From positions 1 through 15,117 of the forward strand of contig JAWXCH010000204.1 of NCBI GenBank assembly GCA_034440595.1: a stretch of DNA of 15,117 nt, written 5' to 3'. A program made the position numbers and the translations under genes. The notes under the pieces are model-generated. The model searched no databases. It worked only from the letters and a program-made list of their open reading frames with translations, and was not told the DNA's origin. This DNA comes from JAWXCH01 sp034440595. Lineage in GTDB: Bacteria; Planctomycetota; Planctomycetia; Pirellulales; JALHPA01. Position 1 is the first letter of the stretch. Each line of letters opens with the position of its first letter. This document shows positions 7,253 through 14,187 of the stretch, piece after piece.

Positions 7253-7376
7253 TTTAAACCCTGATATTACGGCAAACTCGCTTGCCTACCCAACCGAATT
7301 CACAACTTGTATGATAAAACGTACCGTTTGCACGGCACCGCTGATTCTAAACCCGTTCATTCAACGCTGATAGCTC

Positions 7377-8309
7377 ATGCATATCCTACTGGCTAGCCCA
7401 CGCGGTTTTTGTGCGGGCGTGAACATGGCGATCGAAACGCTCGATCTGGCGATCAAGCTATTCGGCACGCCGATCTATGTCTACCACGAAATCGTCCACA
7501 ATCGCTACGTGGTCGAGCGTTTCCGCAAGGAAGGGGCCGTTTTTGTCGATCATCTGGAGGATGTCCCCCCTGGCTCACATTTGCTCTTTTCGGCGCATGG
7601 GGTCTCGCCCGAGATTCGCAACATATCCGCCGCGCGGAATCTGAAAACGATCGACGCCACCTGCCCACTGGTGACCAAAGTCCACCTGGAGGCGATCAAG
7701 TTTGCCAGGCTCGGCTACACAATTGTCTTGATTGGCCACGAAGGACACGACGAAGTGATTGGCACGATGGGTGAAGCACCCGGCTCATTCGTGCTGGTCG
7801 AATCGACCGAAGATGTGGACAAGCTGGAATTTGGCAGCGACCATCGCTTGGCCTATCTCACGCAAACGACGCTCTCGGTCGACGATGCCACGCGAATCAT
7901 CAATCGCTTGAAGGAGCGCTTTCCGCAGATCATCGGCCCGCCCAAGGAAGATATCTGCTACGCCACTCAAAACCGGCAAGAGGCAGTCCGCATGCTGGCC
8001 AGTGAGGCCTCGGTTGTTCTCGTACTCGGCAGTCAGAACAGCAGCAACAGCCAGCGGCTGGCAGAGCTAGCCCGCGAGACCAATGTAAAGGCCTACCTGA
8101 TCGACGGCGCGGCGGATATTCACACCGACTGGTTCACTGGGGATGAAACGGTCCTGGTCACGGCTGGTGCCAGCGCCCCGGAGTCTGTCGTCGAAGAGTG
8201 CGTGAACTTTCTAAAGGATCGCTTCGCCGCCACCGTCGAATCCCGCAGCATCCGCGAGGAAGAGGTGTATTTCCCGCTGCCGAAGGAGTTGCGGGTGTTG
8301 GTAAAGTAA
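7377..8309 (+). CDS. ispH: 4-hydroxy-3-methylbut-2-enyl diphosphate reductase IspH
   Basis: The 310-aa iron-sulfur enzyme makes isopentenyl and dimethylallyl diphosphate from HMBPP, the last step of the MEP pathway. The three cluster cysteines are present: C12 in RGFCAGV, C96 in ATCPLV and C194 in DICYATQNRQ. Substrate-binding residues are also seen: H41 (EIVHN), H74 (SAHGVS), H124 and E126 (GHEGHDEV), SxN in SQNSSNS (219-225) and S267 (GASAPE). Length matches E. coli IspH (316 aa). Start ATG 7377 puts C12 at the family position; no strong Shine-Dalgarno site is visible, and a TATGAT box at 7310-7315 lacks a well-placed -35. It is divergent from the squalene operon, so precursor supply and squalene synthesis sit together. 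The next gene starts only 20 bp downstream. Confidence 0.97.
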   Translation: MHILLASPRGFCAGVNMAIETLDLAIKLFGTPIYVYHEIVHNRYVVERFRKEGAVFVDHLEDVPPGSHLLFSAHGVSPEIRNISAARNLKTIDATCPLVTKVHLEAIKFARLGYTIVLIGHEGHDEVIGTMGEAPGSFVLVESTEDVDKLEFGSDHRLAYLTQTTLSVDDATRIINRLKERFPQIIGPPKEDICYATQNRQEAVRMLASEASVVLVLGSQNSSNSQRLAELARETNVKAYLIDGAADIHTDWFTGDETVLVTAGASAPESVVEECVNFLKDRFAATVESRSIREEEVYFPLPKELRVLVK

Positions 8310-8329
8310 GGCAAGTGCATTAACGGTTT

Positions 8330-9238
8330 ATGTTCAAGTATCCGGCCGCCTCTGAAGAAGTGATTTACAACATTCGACCTGGGGAGCTATTTGAAGGCTC
8401 TAACCTGGAATCGCTTCCGTATGTATTTGACACTGAGAAGATGGAGCCGCTTGATGAATATGAACCAGAATACGCGCACGAGTTGGTTCTGCGACGCGTG
8501 GCTCTGTATGTCAATGACCGCAGACTTCCAAAACCCACTCCACTCCGTTGGCCAACTTGGAGTTCTGATTGCATCGGGGATCCAACCGGGGATCGTACGG
8601 TACCTGTAATTTCCCCCCTACCGCTACTCACTGCCGACTTTATCGAGTTTGTTCAGCAGAGAATTCTTCAACAGATACCAAACTGGCGCCTACGGTATTG
8701 CGAAGCATCCGATCAGCCAGACCTGACGTTGGCAATATATCCCAACGCGATCAGCGTCGGAAATTCTCCGCCGGTAAAGGATGGCACAAAGCAAATACAG
8801 GAGTTGCGCCAGCGTCTTGAGGTCCGAGAAGAAACCGTACACGGTGAATTGATTCGTCAACTGCGAGAAGTGCAGCCATTGATTCGGCGGAAATCCCCTC
8901 GGCATTGGCGTACCGCAGGAGTTGCAGCACTCGCAAAGTTTGAAAAAGCAGACACCGCAGAGCCACTGCAAACAATTTGGCTGGTTCAGGCAGGCCGCTC
9001 GTCGGCAGAGGTCGCAGTCGCTCCAGAATATGAGGTTTATTTGTCTGGCAATGTCTATCCGATCACTCGATCTGGCAAGATCGGGCAAATCTATGGCCAA
9101 ATGTGGCGCAGTCCCACGCATCTCTGGGTTCGGCAATTAGAGTGCCGCAAAGCGGACTTACCGCACCTGTACGTTACATATGGAAAGCGAAGAACGAAAA
9201 TCACTATTCAGGAGTTGGTAGACCAGTTGAATCATTGA
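8330..9238 (+). CDS. Hypothetical protein, 302 aa
   Basis: I do not recognise this protein. It has no signal peptide, membrane segment or known motif. Visible features are an acidic N-terminal third (segment around PLDEYEPEYAHE), a charged middle section with heptad-like LRQRLEVREETVHGELIRQLREV (about 160-180) that may form a helix, and a basic, beta-rich C-terminal part ending in YGKRRTKITIQELVDQLNH. Codon use is AT-richer than in ispH. Start ATG 8330 is 20 bp after the ispH stop on the same strand and lacks a clear ribosome binding site; read-through from ispH is plausible. A hairpin followed by a T-run lies 80 bp downstream. Confidence 0.7.
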   Translation: MFKYPAASEEVIYNIRPGELFEGSNLESLPYVFDTEKMEPLDEYEPEYAHELVLRRVALYVNDRRLPKPTPLRWPTWSSDCIGDPTGDRTVPVISPLPLLTADFIEFVQQRILQQIPNWRLRYCEASDQPDLTLAIYPNAISVGNSPPVKDGTKQIQELRQRLEVREETVHGELIRQLREVQPLIRRKSPRHWRTAGVAALAKFEKADTAEPLQTIWLVQAGRSSAEVAVAPEYEVYLSGNVYPITRSGKIGQIYGQMWRSPTHLWVRQLECRKADLPHLYVTYGKRRTKITIQELVDQLNH

Positions 9239-9242
9239 TGGC

Positions 9243-9294
9243 AAAAACACCACAACGCACAGCGAAGCATTGGGCATGCTCCGCTGTGCGTTGT
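9243..9294 (-). terminator. Intrinsic terminator of the CBS-domain gene
   Basis: A perfect 13-bp stem (9252-9264 with 9282-9294) is continued inward, after one A/C mismatch, by AGCAT/ATGCT around a 5-nt loop. On the minus strand it is followed four bases later by TTTTT (9247-9243), as expected for termination of the gene ending at 9371. The stem is longer than most intrinsic terminators. Confidence 0.7.
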
Positions 9295-9317
9295 CGATGC
9301 GAATGCAAATTAGCAAA

Positions 9318-9358
9318 CACGGCTGGGCAAGCCAGCCGTGGCACCTGCGTATTTTTTT
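9318..9358 (+). terminator. Hairpin plus T-run downstream of the 302-aa gene
   Basis: The arms CACGGCTGG (9318-9326) and CCAGCCGTG (9332-9340) are perfect complements around GCAAG; a run of seven T follows at 9352-9358, 11 bp after the stem. This faces the plus-strand gene ending at 9238. The distance from stem to T-run is longer than ideal. The GGCTGG-GCAAG-CCAGCC core also resembles a dispersed planctomycete repeat that I recall, so it may be a repeat doing terminator duty. Confidence 0.55.
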
Positions 9359-9370
9359 AGACGCCGTTGC

Positions 9371-9805
9371 CTACCCGTGAAGGTACGACTTCAGGTAATG
9401 ATTCTCGAGCGACAAAAAGTCGTAGTGCGCCTTGACCAGGTCACCGATGGAGATCATTCCAACCAGTTGTTCGTCCTCGAGGACTGGCAAATGGCGAATG
9501 CGGTTTTCGGTCATCAGACCCATCGTCTCTTCCAGTGAATCGTTCGGTGTTCCGGTAATCACCTCTATCGTCATCACGTCGGCTACTTCAACCGTATTGA
9601 GGGGACCGCGGTGCTCCGCGCAAGCGCGCAAAACGTCGCGCTCAGTCAGAATACCTACCATCCGCCGGCAATCGGCCTCGTCGCAAACAAGCAACGATCC
9701 GCAGTTGTTGCGGACCAGTGTCTGAATGGCTTCCTCAAGCGAAGCCGACGGACGAATCGAATGGATTGTGTGCCCCTTGTTGGCCAAAATGTCACGAAGC
9801 TGCAT
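9371..9805 (-). CDS. Two-CBS-domain protein
   Basis: This 144-aa cytoplasmic protein consists of a Bateman module: CBS 1 at about residues 8-65 (SLEEAIQTLVRNNCGSLLV, then MVGILTERDVLRA) and CBS 2 at about 74-130 (VADVMTIEVITGTPNDSLEETMGLMTENRIRHLPVL, then LVGMISIGDLVKA). Such modules bind adenosine nucleotides or SAM and act as energy or ionic sensors; no output domain is attached. ATG 9805 was chosen because GGAGGT stands 6 nt upstream; a longer open frame reaches 9856 but lacks a ribosome binding site. A TTGACG-16-TATGCT promoter lies upstream and a strong terminator downstream, so it is probably monocistronic. Its partner and ligand are unknown. Confidence 0.92.
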   Translation of the reverse strand: MQLRDILANKGHTIHSIRPSASLEEAIQTLVRNNCGSLLVCDEADCRRMVGILTERDVLRACAEHRGPLNTVEVADVMTIEVITGTPNDSLEETMGLMTENRIRHLPVLEDEQLVGMISIGDLVKAHYDFLSLENHYLKSYLHG

Positions 9806-9811
9806 GGCATT

Positions 9812-9817
9812 ACCTCC
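9812..9817 (-). promoter_or_regulatory. Shine-Dalgarno site that fixes the CBS gene start
   Basis: GGAGGT on the minus strand lies 6 nt before ATG 9805 and decides against the longer open frame starting at 9856. Confidence 0.75.
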
Positions 9818-9877
9818 GCAGAAAAGACGAGCGGGTAAGACGAGAGCCTCGGTCACTGTTCCGGCAGTAACTTCTTC

Positions 9878-9905
9878 AGCATACCGCTACTCTGGTCACC
9901 GTCAA
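9878..9905 (-). promoter_or_regulatory. Candidate sigma-70 promoter of the CBS-domain gene
   Basis: On the minus strand TTGACG (complement of 9900-9905) and TATGCT (complement of 9878-9883) are separated by 16 bp, five and four matches to consensus respectively. Transcription would start near 9871, about 65 nt before the ATG. Confidence 0.45.
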
Positions 9906-9950
9906 AACAAATTTACCTTGCAGATAGCCGAATATTGAAAAAAGTAAGGC

Positions 9951-9964
9951 GTGAAATTTTTCAC
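9951..9964 (-). terminator. AT-rich hairpin downstream of the DUF1080 gene
   Basis: GTGAAA (9951-9956) and TTTCAC (9959-9964) are perfect complements, 35 bp after the DUF1080 stop. On the minus strand a run of six T follows (complement of 9939-9944). The stem is weak and short, so this is only a possible terminator. Confidence 0.3.
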
Positions 9965-9999
9965 AGATGTCGACGCTGCCGATTGCAACAGCAGGGAAG

Positions 10000-11226
10000 C
10001 TATTTTGCACTCTTTCCGCCATTCAATGTAGGAAACTCCACAATCCGCAGCTTCCGAAACGACAGATCGGTCGTCGGGTCGTGTCCCTGTATCGACAGCG
10101 TGCCCGCCTCGGTACGCAGCCCCTTTCGAGGATTCGAGTCCGGTTTGCGGGTATCTGTCCAATCACTGACCTGCACGCCATTGACCCAGGCCGCCATGTG
10201 GTTGCCGGTGACGTTGAGCGTGATTGGCACCCACTTGAAATCGTCGCTATTGACCAGCCGCGCCGGCTGCCGGCGATAGAACCCGCCGGTGCCGTAGTCG
10301 AGCGGTTTGGTCCGGTCGCCGTCCTTATAGCCATTATGGATCTGGCATTCGTAGCCGTTGGTAAATTCGCCGGGAATACTGCGAAAAAAGACCCCAGAGT
10401 TGAGGTGCTTGCCATTGGAAAAGACCTCGAACTGGAGCAGAAAGTCCGCGTATTTTCCCTCGCTTTCTAAAGAGCCGGGGCCATTCTTGACGTTCAGCTC
10501 GCCATTGTCGGTGACCGAGTAGACGCTCTTTTTCTTCTCAGCTTCCGGGTAGACCTTCCAGCCGGCCAGATCGCGGCCATTAAAGATCGACTTTGTCCCA
10601 AGCGGACGGAGTTTGATACTTCGAAACTGGATCGGGCCTTCGTTGAACTGCAGGGCGATCCGGCCAGCGGGTGCCGGGATAGGATCGAAGTAGCTCAGAA
10701 CCTGCTTACCATCGAGCTTGACGATAACGTGCCCTCCGTCGGCAGTCACATCGAATGTATGCCAGGCATCGTCGGGCAGAACTTCAGCCGCACGTTTGCG
10801 GCGGACCAAGCTTCCGGTCGGGTACGGGTTATCCGCCGGTGCGATGTTGAGTTCATACATGTTCTTTTCGATATCGCCGCCAGTTTGCGGCACGCGCAAG
10901 AAAACGCCGCTGTTGGTCTTGGGGGAGGCCTTGAAATCGACCTTCAGTTCGTAGTTGGCGTACTCGCTGGTGGAGGTTAACAGCGTTGGCTTTCCTTTGC
11001 TCGCGCGGATCGTTCCGTCCACAACCTCCCAGTCCGCCTCTTTGTTCGGTTTCCAGCCGTACAGCGTCTCGCCATCGAATAGCAAAATCCAACCGTCGGC
11101 CAGTTCCTTATCGGTGAGCGTGTTGTGCTTTGGCTCGGCGGCATGAACTGCGCCTAATGGCATTAGCAGGGCAAGACACATTGAAGCAAAACAACGCGTC
11201 AGAACGGTAGAGAACCGGTATGGCAT
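10000..11226 (-). CDS. Secreted protein with two DUF1080 (3-keto-disaccharide hydrolase) domains
   Basis: The 408-aa protein starts with a signal peptide (basic MPYRFSTVLTR, hydrophobic core to about 27, likely cleavage after VHA at 29). Two DUF1080 lectin-like jelly-roll domains follow: about 42-208 (LFDGETLYGWK ... SGVFLRVP ... FRSIKLRPL) and about 212-400 (IFNGRDLAGWKVY ... SGVFFRSIPGEFTNGYECQIHNG ... FRKLRIVEFP). Members of PF06439 are named for 3-keto-disaccharide hydrolysis; most planctomycete copies are uncharacterised and act outside the cytoplasm. The second copy keeps the NGYECQIHNG stretch that is typical of single-domain members, whereas the first has the shorter NMYELNIAP, suggesting that the two have diverged in role. 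It lies 57 bp downstream of a small GH2-fold protein on the same strand. Start ATG 11226 is supported by the signal peptide. Confidence 0.88.
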   Translation of the reverse strand: MPYRFSTVLTRCFASMCLALLMPLGAVHAAEPKHNTLTDKELADGWILLFDGETLYGWKPNKEADWEVVDGTIRASKGKPTLLTSTSEYANYELKVDFKASPKTNSGVFLRVPQTGGDIEKNMYELNIAPADNPYPTGSLVRRKRAAEVLPDDAWHTFDVTADGGHVIVKLDGKQVLSYFDPIPAPAGRIALQFNEGPIQFRSIKLRPLGTKSIFNGRDLAGWKVYPEAEKKKSVYSVTDNGELNVKNGPGSLESEGKYADFLLQFEVFSNGKHLNSGVFFRSIPGEFTNGYECQIHNGYKDGDRTKPLDYGTGGFYRRQPARLVNSDDFKWVPITLNVTGNHMAAWVNGVQVSDWTDTRKPDSNPRKGLRTEAGTLSIQGHDPTTDLSFRKLRIVEFPTLNGGKSAK

Positions 11227-11283
11227 AAGGCACTTTCTGATGAGGCAGGAATCAAAATCAAGGTGGGCACAAACGCTGGCCTG

Positions 11284-11754
11284 CTAGCCGCGAATCTCTA
11301 ATCGTACTTCGCCAACAAGTCCACCGGGCAGGCTATCGGTGGGAATTGGCAACTCAGCCGGGTCCACAGGGGCACTGACTTCAACTTCCAGCATATTGCG
11401 CTCGTTGAGCAGGCCGGTCACATCGACCTCCAGCGGCTGCGTGCTTTCGATTATGTCCCCTAGCGGCTGGCCGTTCAAGCAGACACTGGCCCGGTCCCTC
11501 ACGCCATCCAGGATCAGCCAGACGCGCTGGTGTGTCTCCACGCCCGTTGGACAGCCAAACCGCCGCGTATAGCACACGGTTCCACGAAAATCGGCCCCGA
11601 GGGATTCTCCCCAGTCGCACGGCATGTGGACCTTGCCTGCAGGCAACTCGCCGCTGGGTAGCACGGCGTCAAAGCTGCCGACCTCATCGTCCGTCGACCG
11701 GGCCAGAACCTGATACTCCCACGGGCCGCGCAGTCGAATCGAATGGACTTCCAT
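11284..11754 (-). CDS. Small protein resembling a GH2-type sugar-binding jelly-roll domain
   Basis: The 156-aa protein looks like the N-terminal galactose-binding-like beta sandwich of family 2 glycoside hydrolases standing alone. Evidence is the order FRGTVCYTRRF (56-66, cf. the YRR segment of beta-galactosidases), VWLILDGVRDRASVCLNGQPLGD (78-100, the 'F-G-V-A-V-NG-G' strand pair) and LEVDVTGLLNERNMLEVEV (108-126, cf. 'D-T-LL-G-N-L-V-V'). No catalytic domain follows, and no signal peptide is seen, so it could be cytoplasmic or a fragment of a larger ancestor. Start ATG 11754 lacks a clear Shine-Dalgarno site. It precedes the secreted DUF1080 protein by 57 bp on the same strand, possibly as an operon. 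The fold call is from pattern, not from a search. Confidence 0.65.
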   Translation of the reverse strand: MEVHSIRLRGPWEYQVLARSTDDEVGSFDAVLPSGELPAGKVHMPCDWGESLGADFRGTVCYTRRFGCPTGVETHQRVWLILDGVRDRASVCLNGQPLGDIIESTQPLEVDVTGLLNERNMLEVEVSAPVDPAELPIPTDSLPGGLVGEVRLEIRG

Positions 11755-11809
11755 GCGGCAAATTGGGAGCGGGCCGGTAGTGAAAAATTAGCAGCGGACG
11801 GTGGTTTGC

Positions 11810-12994
11810 TTACTCTGGCACAAAACTCTCAACCACGGTCTGCTCGCGGACCTGCTTGGAGCTTGGCTCATAGATACGAATCGTCACCTTGATTCCACGC
11901 AACGGAAACGGGAACGGCGGTGAGGTTTCACGTTCAATGGCGTCGTTAGTCACCGGATCCATAGTCCCGGTTCCCTGCTGGATACCGTCATGCTCGTAAT
12001 GAAACGACCAGGTATCGTAGGTGAATGGTTGACCGGTCAGGCCAGACTTGGCTTGCATCGAGCTAAAGCGAGGCGACGCCGGATCACCCATGTCGACGTA
12101 TTCACCGGTAATACCCGATGCCGCAGTGGCGCTTGCGTATCCTGGATCGGACGGAGTCAGGCCAATGGTGGTTGCACCGTTCGACGCCGTCTTCATCGGA
12201 GCCATTGGATCAAACACTTTTACATCGAACGACAGCACATTGGTCAGAATGACTTCTTCTCCAATACGCTGATTTGAACTTCCTGTCAGCGGCGCGCGAA
12301 TTCCCGTGGCACTGGTCACTGGAACAAACGCCACCGGGAACGGAAAGGTACCAGGTTGGTGCATATACCGATTCTCGCGCATCGTCAGATCGCCCAGCGA
12401 GTTGGCTTTACCTGATGCTGGAGAACGCGAAATATCATCATCCTGCTGATTCCCGGTTCCTGTGAATGTCGGATCGACAAGAAGCTGTCTGCGACAAAGC
12501 GTGAAAGTCGGAGGATTCGTCGTCATCTCCGATGGCCGAGCATACCAGATCACCTCGGCTACACTCGATTCACGTCCGGTCCGACTCACAAAAGGTCGCC
12601 CACGACTGCGAATCGTGAACATCAAAATATCGTCGCAGTCGCCGGTGATGGTATCTGTACCAGAATTGAGAATCGCTCGCTCTGTCACAGGCCCTTCAAT
12701 TATCTCGATAAACCCGTTGGCCATCTCCGGGCGTTGCCACGGGGTTGCATCACAGGTCAATGTGGCCAGGTCTTCGCGCAGTCGGTTAGTGGAACTGCGG
12801 AGTCGATCGTTAGTTTCGATCATCGCGCGACTACCGGAAATTCGATCGCCGATGAAACCAAAGACGGTGATGACGGCACCCATCATGATCATGGTGACGG
12901 TCAGCGCCACCAGCATCTCAACGAGGCTCAGTCCACGACGACTTACCGACCGTTCAAAACGAACTGACCGAGAGCAAGACAGAATGCAGCGCAT
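11810..12994 (-). CDS. Type IV pilin-like prepilin, PulJ/GspJ-type pseudopilin
   Basis: The 394-aa protein has a class III prepilin leader: basic MRCILSCSRSVRFERSVSRRG, cleavage after G21, then LSLVEMLVALTVTMIMMGAVI with the conserved Glu at +5 (E26). The rest (about 50-394) is a soluble, beta-rich domain with no named motif, including long low-complexity linkers. PulJ/GspJ proteins are minor pseudopilins at the tip of type II secretion pseudopili; planctomycetes carry many such N-methylated proteins. ATG 12994 is chosen over the open frame to 13171 because AGGAG lies 7 nt upstream and the leader has standard length. No other pilin or secretion gene is adjacent, so its machine is encoded elsewhere. 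A sigma-70-like promoter lies about 90 bp upstream. Confidence 0.88.
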   Translation of the reverse strand: MRCILSCSRSVRFERSVSRRGLSLVEMLVALTVTMIMMGAVITVFGFIGDRISGSRAMIETNDRLRSSTNRLREDLATLTCDATPWQRPEMANGFIEIIEGPVTERAILNSGTDTITGDCDDILMFTIRSRGRPFVSRTGRESSVAEVIWYARPSEMTTNPPTFTLCRRQLLVDPTFTGTGNQQDDDISRSPASGKANSLGDLTMRENRYMHQPGTFPFPVAFVPVTSATGIRAPLTGSSNQRIGEEVILTNVLSFDVKVFDPMAPMKTASNGATTIGLTPSDPGYASATAASGITGEYVDMGDPASPRFSSMQAKSGLTGQPFTYDTWSFHYEHDGIQQGTGTMDPVTNDAIERETSPPFPFPLRGIKVTIRIYEPSSKQVREQTVVESFVPE

Positions 12995-13001
12995 GGCCAA
13001 A

Positions 13002-13006
13002 CTCCT
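13002..13006 (-). promoter_or_regulatory. Shine-Dalgarno site that fixes the pseudopilin start
   Basis: AGGAG on the minus strand lies 7 nt before ATG 12994. This start also places the prepilin leader at standard length, against a frame open 59 codons further upstream. Confidence 0.7.
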
Positions 13007-13087
13007 GTTCCAAAGGATGAGACACGATTCCCGGCTCGGTTGGCCCGACGAGCAGGACGGTACCCCGACGATTGTCGTGGCAAGATT

Positions 13088-13116
13088 ATTATAGCAGGGA
13101 ACGCCAGGAACAGCAA
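13088..13116 (-). promoter_or_regulatory. Candidate sigma-70 promoter of the pseudopilin gene
   Basis: On the minus strand a perfect -10 box TATAAT (complement of 13088-13093) is preceded after exactly 17 bp by TTGCTG (complement of 13111-13116), next to a T-rich upstream stretch. Transcription would start near 13081, leaving a leader of about 86 nt. Confidence 0.5.
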
Positions 13117-13191
13117 AAAAAGGCAAATGACACCGCCTAATCGAGACATTGTCCATGTAGTAATCGGGCACGGTGGACGTGTTTGGGTTCG

Positions 13192-13491
13192 CTAGGACGA
13201 GCCAGAAAAGCGATTGTAATCAGCGTGAGTGCCAACCCAGTACCATACGTTGACGTCCTCGACTACCACGTAGACTGCGCGGTATTGTCGAGTTATTGAA
13301 ACGGACCAGCTTCCCGGGAGATGACTGCCTCGCTTGTTGTCACCTAATTGGTGATGCCTTAGAGATGGGTGGCCAGGATTGGCGCAGAACATCTTGAAGG
13401 ATTCGACCCCCAATTCCTGGATATGCTTGGGCAGCTTCTCGAAGAGCGCCTTGAATCCCGGTGTACGGCGATTATGCAGATTCCCACTCAA
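13192..13491 (-). CDS. RelE/HigB-type toxin (type II toxin-antitoxin family)
   Basis: The product (about 99 aa) has the RelE/ParE fold signature: RRTPGFKALFEKLPKHIQE (first helix pair), NPGHPSLRHHQL, then GSWSVSITRQYRAVYVV (central strands with the conserved Arg) and VNVWYWVGTHADYNRF at the C-terminus. Known relatives are mRNA interferases that cut mRNA at the ribosome. The start is uncertain because there is no ATG: TTG 13491 gives family-like length, GTG 13530 adds 13 residues, and a CTG at 13479 lies just before HNRRTP. All overlap the end of the upstream gene (stop at 13472), which points to translational coupling. The antitoxin is expected upstream, so the 155-aa protein there is the candidate partner. 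Confidence 0.82.
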   Translation of the reverse strand: MSGNLHNRRTPGFKALFEKLPKHIQELGVESFKMFCANPGHPSLRHHQLGDNKRGSHLPGSWSVSITRQYRAVYVVVEDVNVWYWVGTHADYNRFSGSS

Positions 13492-13939
13492 GAGATTCGC
13501 CCCGTTTGTGGCATTCAATTGCCTGATCACGCATATCTGCTAATTCGCCAGACACTTCTTCATTATCCTCGGAAACAATTGCCCGTACTTCGGCAACGCA
13601 CTTTCGGAATTCTTCAAGGTTATCTAACTCGAAACCTCGGCCAATCTGCGAAGCGATCCACTTTTCGGCTACACCGCACGGCTTTAGCCATGCGTGATAC
13701 AGCGCGTCAATAGCATCATCCACCTGGGAATCGTGTTCAATGCGACCAGAGAAGATCGCCTTCCGATTTTCCGCGTCAGCACGAGTGAGCCAATTGAAAG
13801 CATCAATCCCCAATTGGAGAAAGTTTTCGCATTCATGGCATTCCATCGCTTGGTGAGGACCAGGAAAGATACCTTCGCTTTCATCAGTGAAGGCGTGAAT
13901 ATGGCTTCGGGCCGTTCTATAGGCGAGGAAATCTAACAT
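13472..13939 (-). CDS. 155-aa protein upstream of the RelE-type toxin, candidate antitoxin or partner
   Basis: I do not recognise a named domain. The protein is probably all-helical and acidic. It has HQAMECHECENFLQLGIDAFNWL (about 29-51), then ALYHAWLKPCGVAEKWIASQIGRGFELDNLEEFRKCVAEVRAIVSED (about 79-125), and a C-terminal tail LADMRDQAIECHKRGESLEWE that resembles the toxin-wrapping tail of small antitoxins. Three cysteines occur within the first 40 residues or so, but not as a clear zinc motif. ATG 13939 has AGGAG 9 nt upstream (complement of 13949-13953 region). Its stop overlaps the toxin frame by about 20 bp. Most RelE antitoxins are about 80 aa, so this would be a large, atypical one, or an unrelated gene next to an orphan toxin. 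Confidence 0.65.
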   Translation of the reverse strand: MLDFLAYRTARSHIHAFTDESEGIFPGPHQAMECHECENFLQLGIDAFNWLTRADAENRKAIFSGRIEHDSQVDDAIDALYHAWLKPCGVAEKWIASQIGRGFELDNLEEFRKCVAEVRAIVSEDNEEVSGELADMRDQAIECHKRGESLEWESA

Positions 13940-14187
13940 TGTATATAGCTCCTATGCCTATCCGATCCCACAAGTTCACTCACAGCCCCGACAGAAAGCC
14001 AGACATTACCTATTTTATCGACCGGAAAATCGAAAACAAGCGGATGAAAACAGGCATCTAACACCTCCCAGAGGTTGCTAATTTGGAAAACCTGGAATTT
14101 CCGACTTTCCCAAGACTATCTCCTACGACATTACTCTTTGGGCCGGCCTTTTTTCAAGAAGACTGGCGACCACTTATCCTCGACCCC

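Noticed and set aside
7063..7257. A 64-aa plus-strand open frame between hpnC and ispH
   Set aside because: It is the translation of the inverted repeat element; such frames are often annotated by mistake.
13094..13139. A terminator for the toxin gene at GGC...GCC followed by a T-run (minus strand)
   Set aside because: Only a 3-bp stem could be found before the T-run, and the same T-run sits beside the -35 box of the pseudopilin promoter.
12943..13149. A 68-aa minus-strand frame with a hydrophobic start upstream of the pseudopilin
   Set aside because: It overlaps the pseudopilin start and its Shine-Dalgarno site, crosses the proposed promoter and has no ribosome binding site of its own.
14131..14156. 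GGCCGGCC followed by TTTTTT as a plus-strand terminator
   Set aside because: The 8-bp palindrome has no loop and no plus-strand gene ends there.
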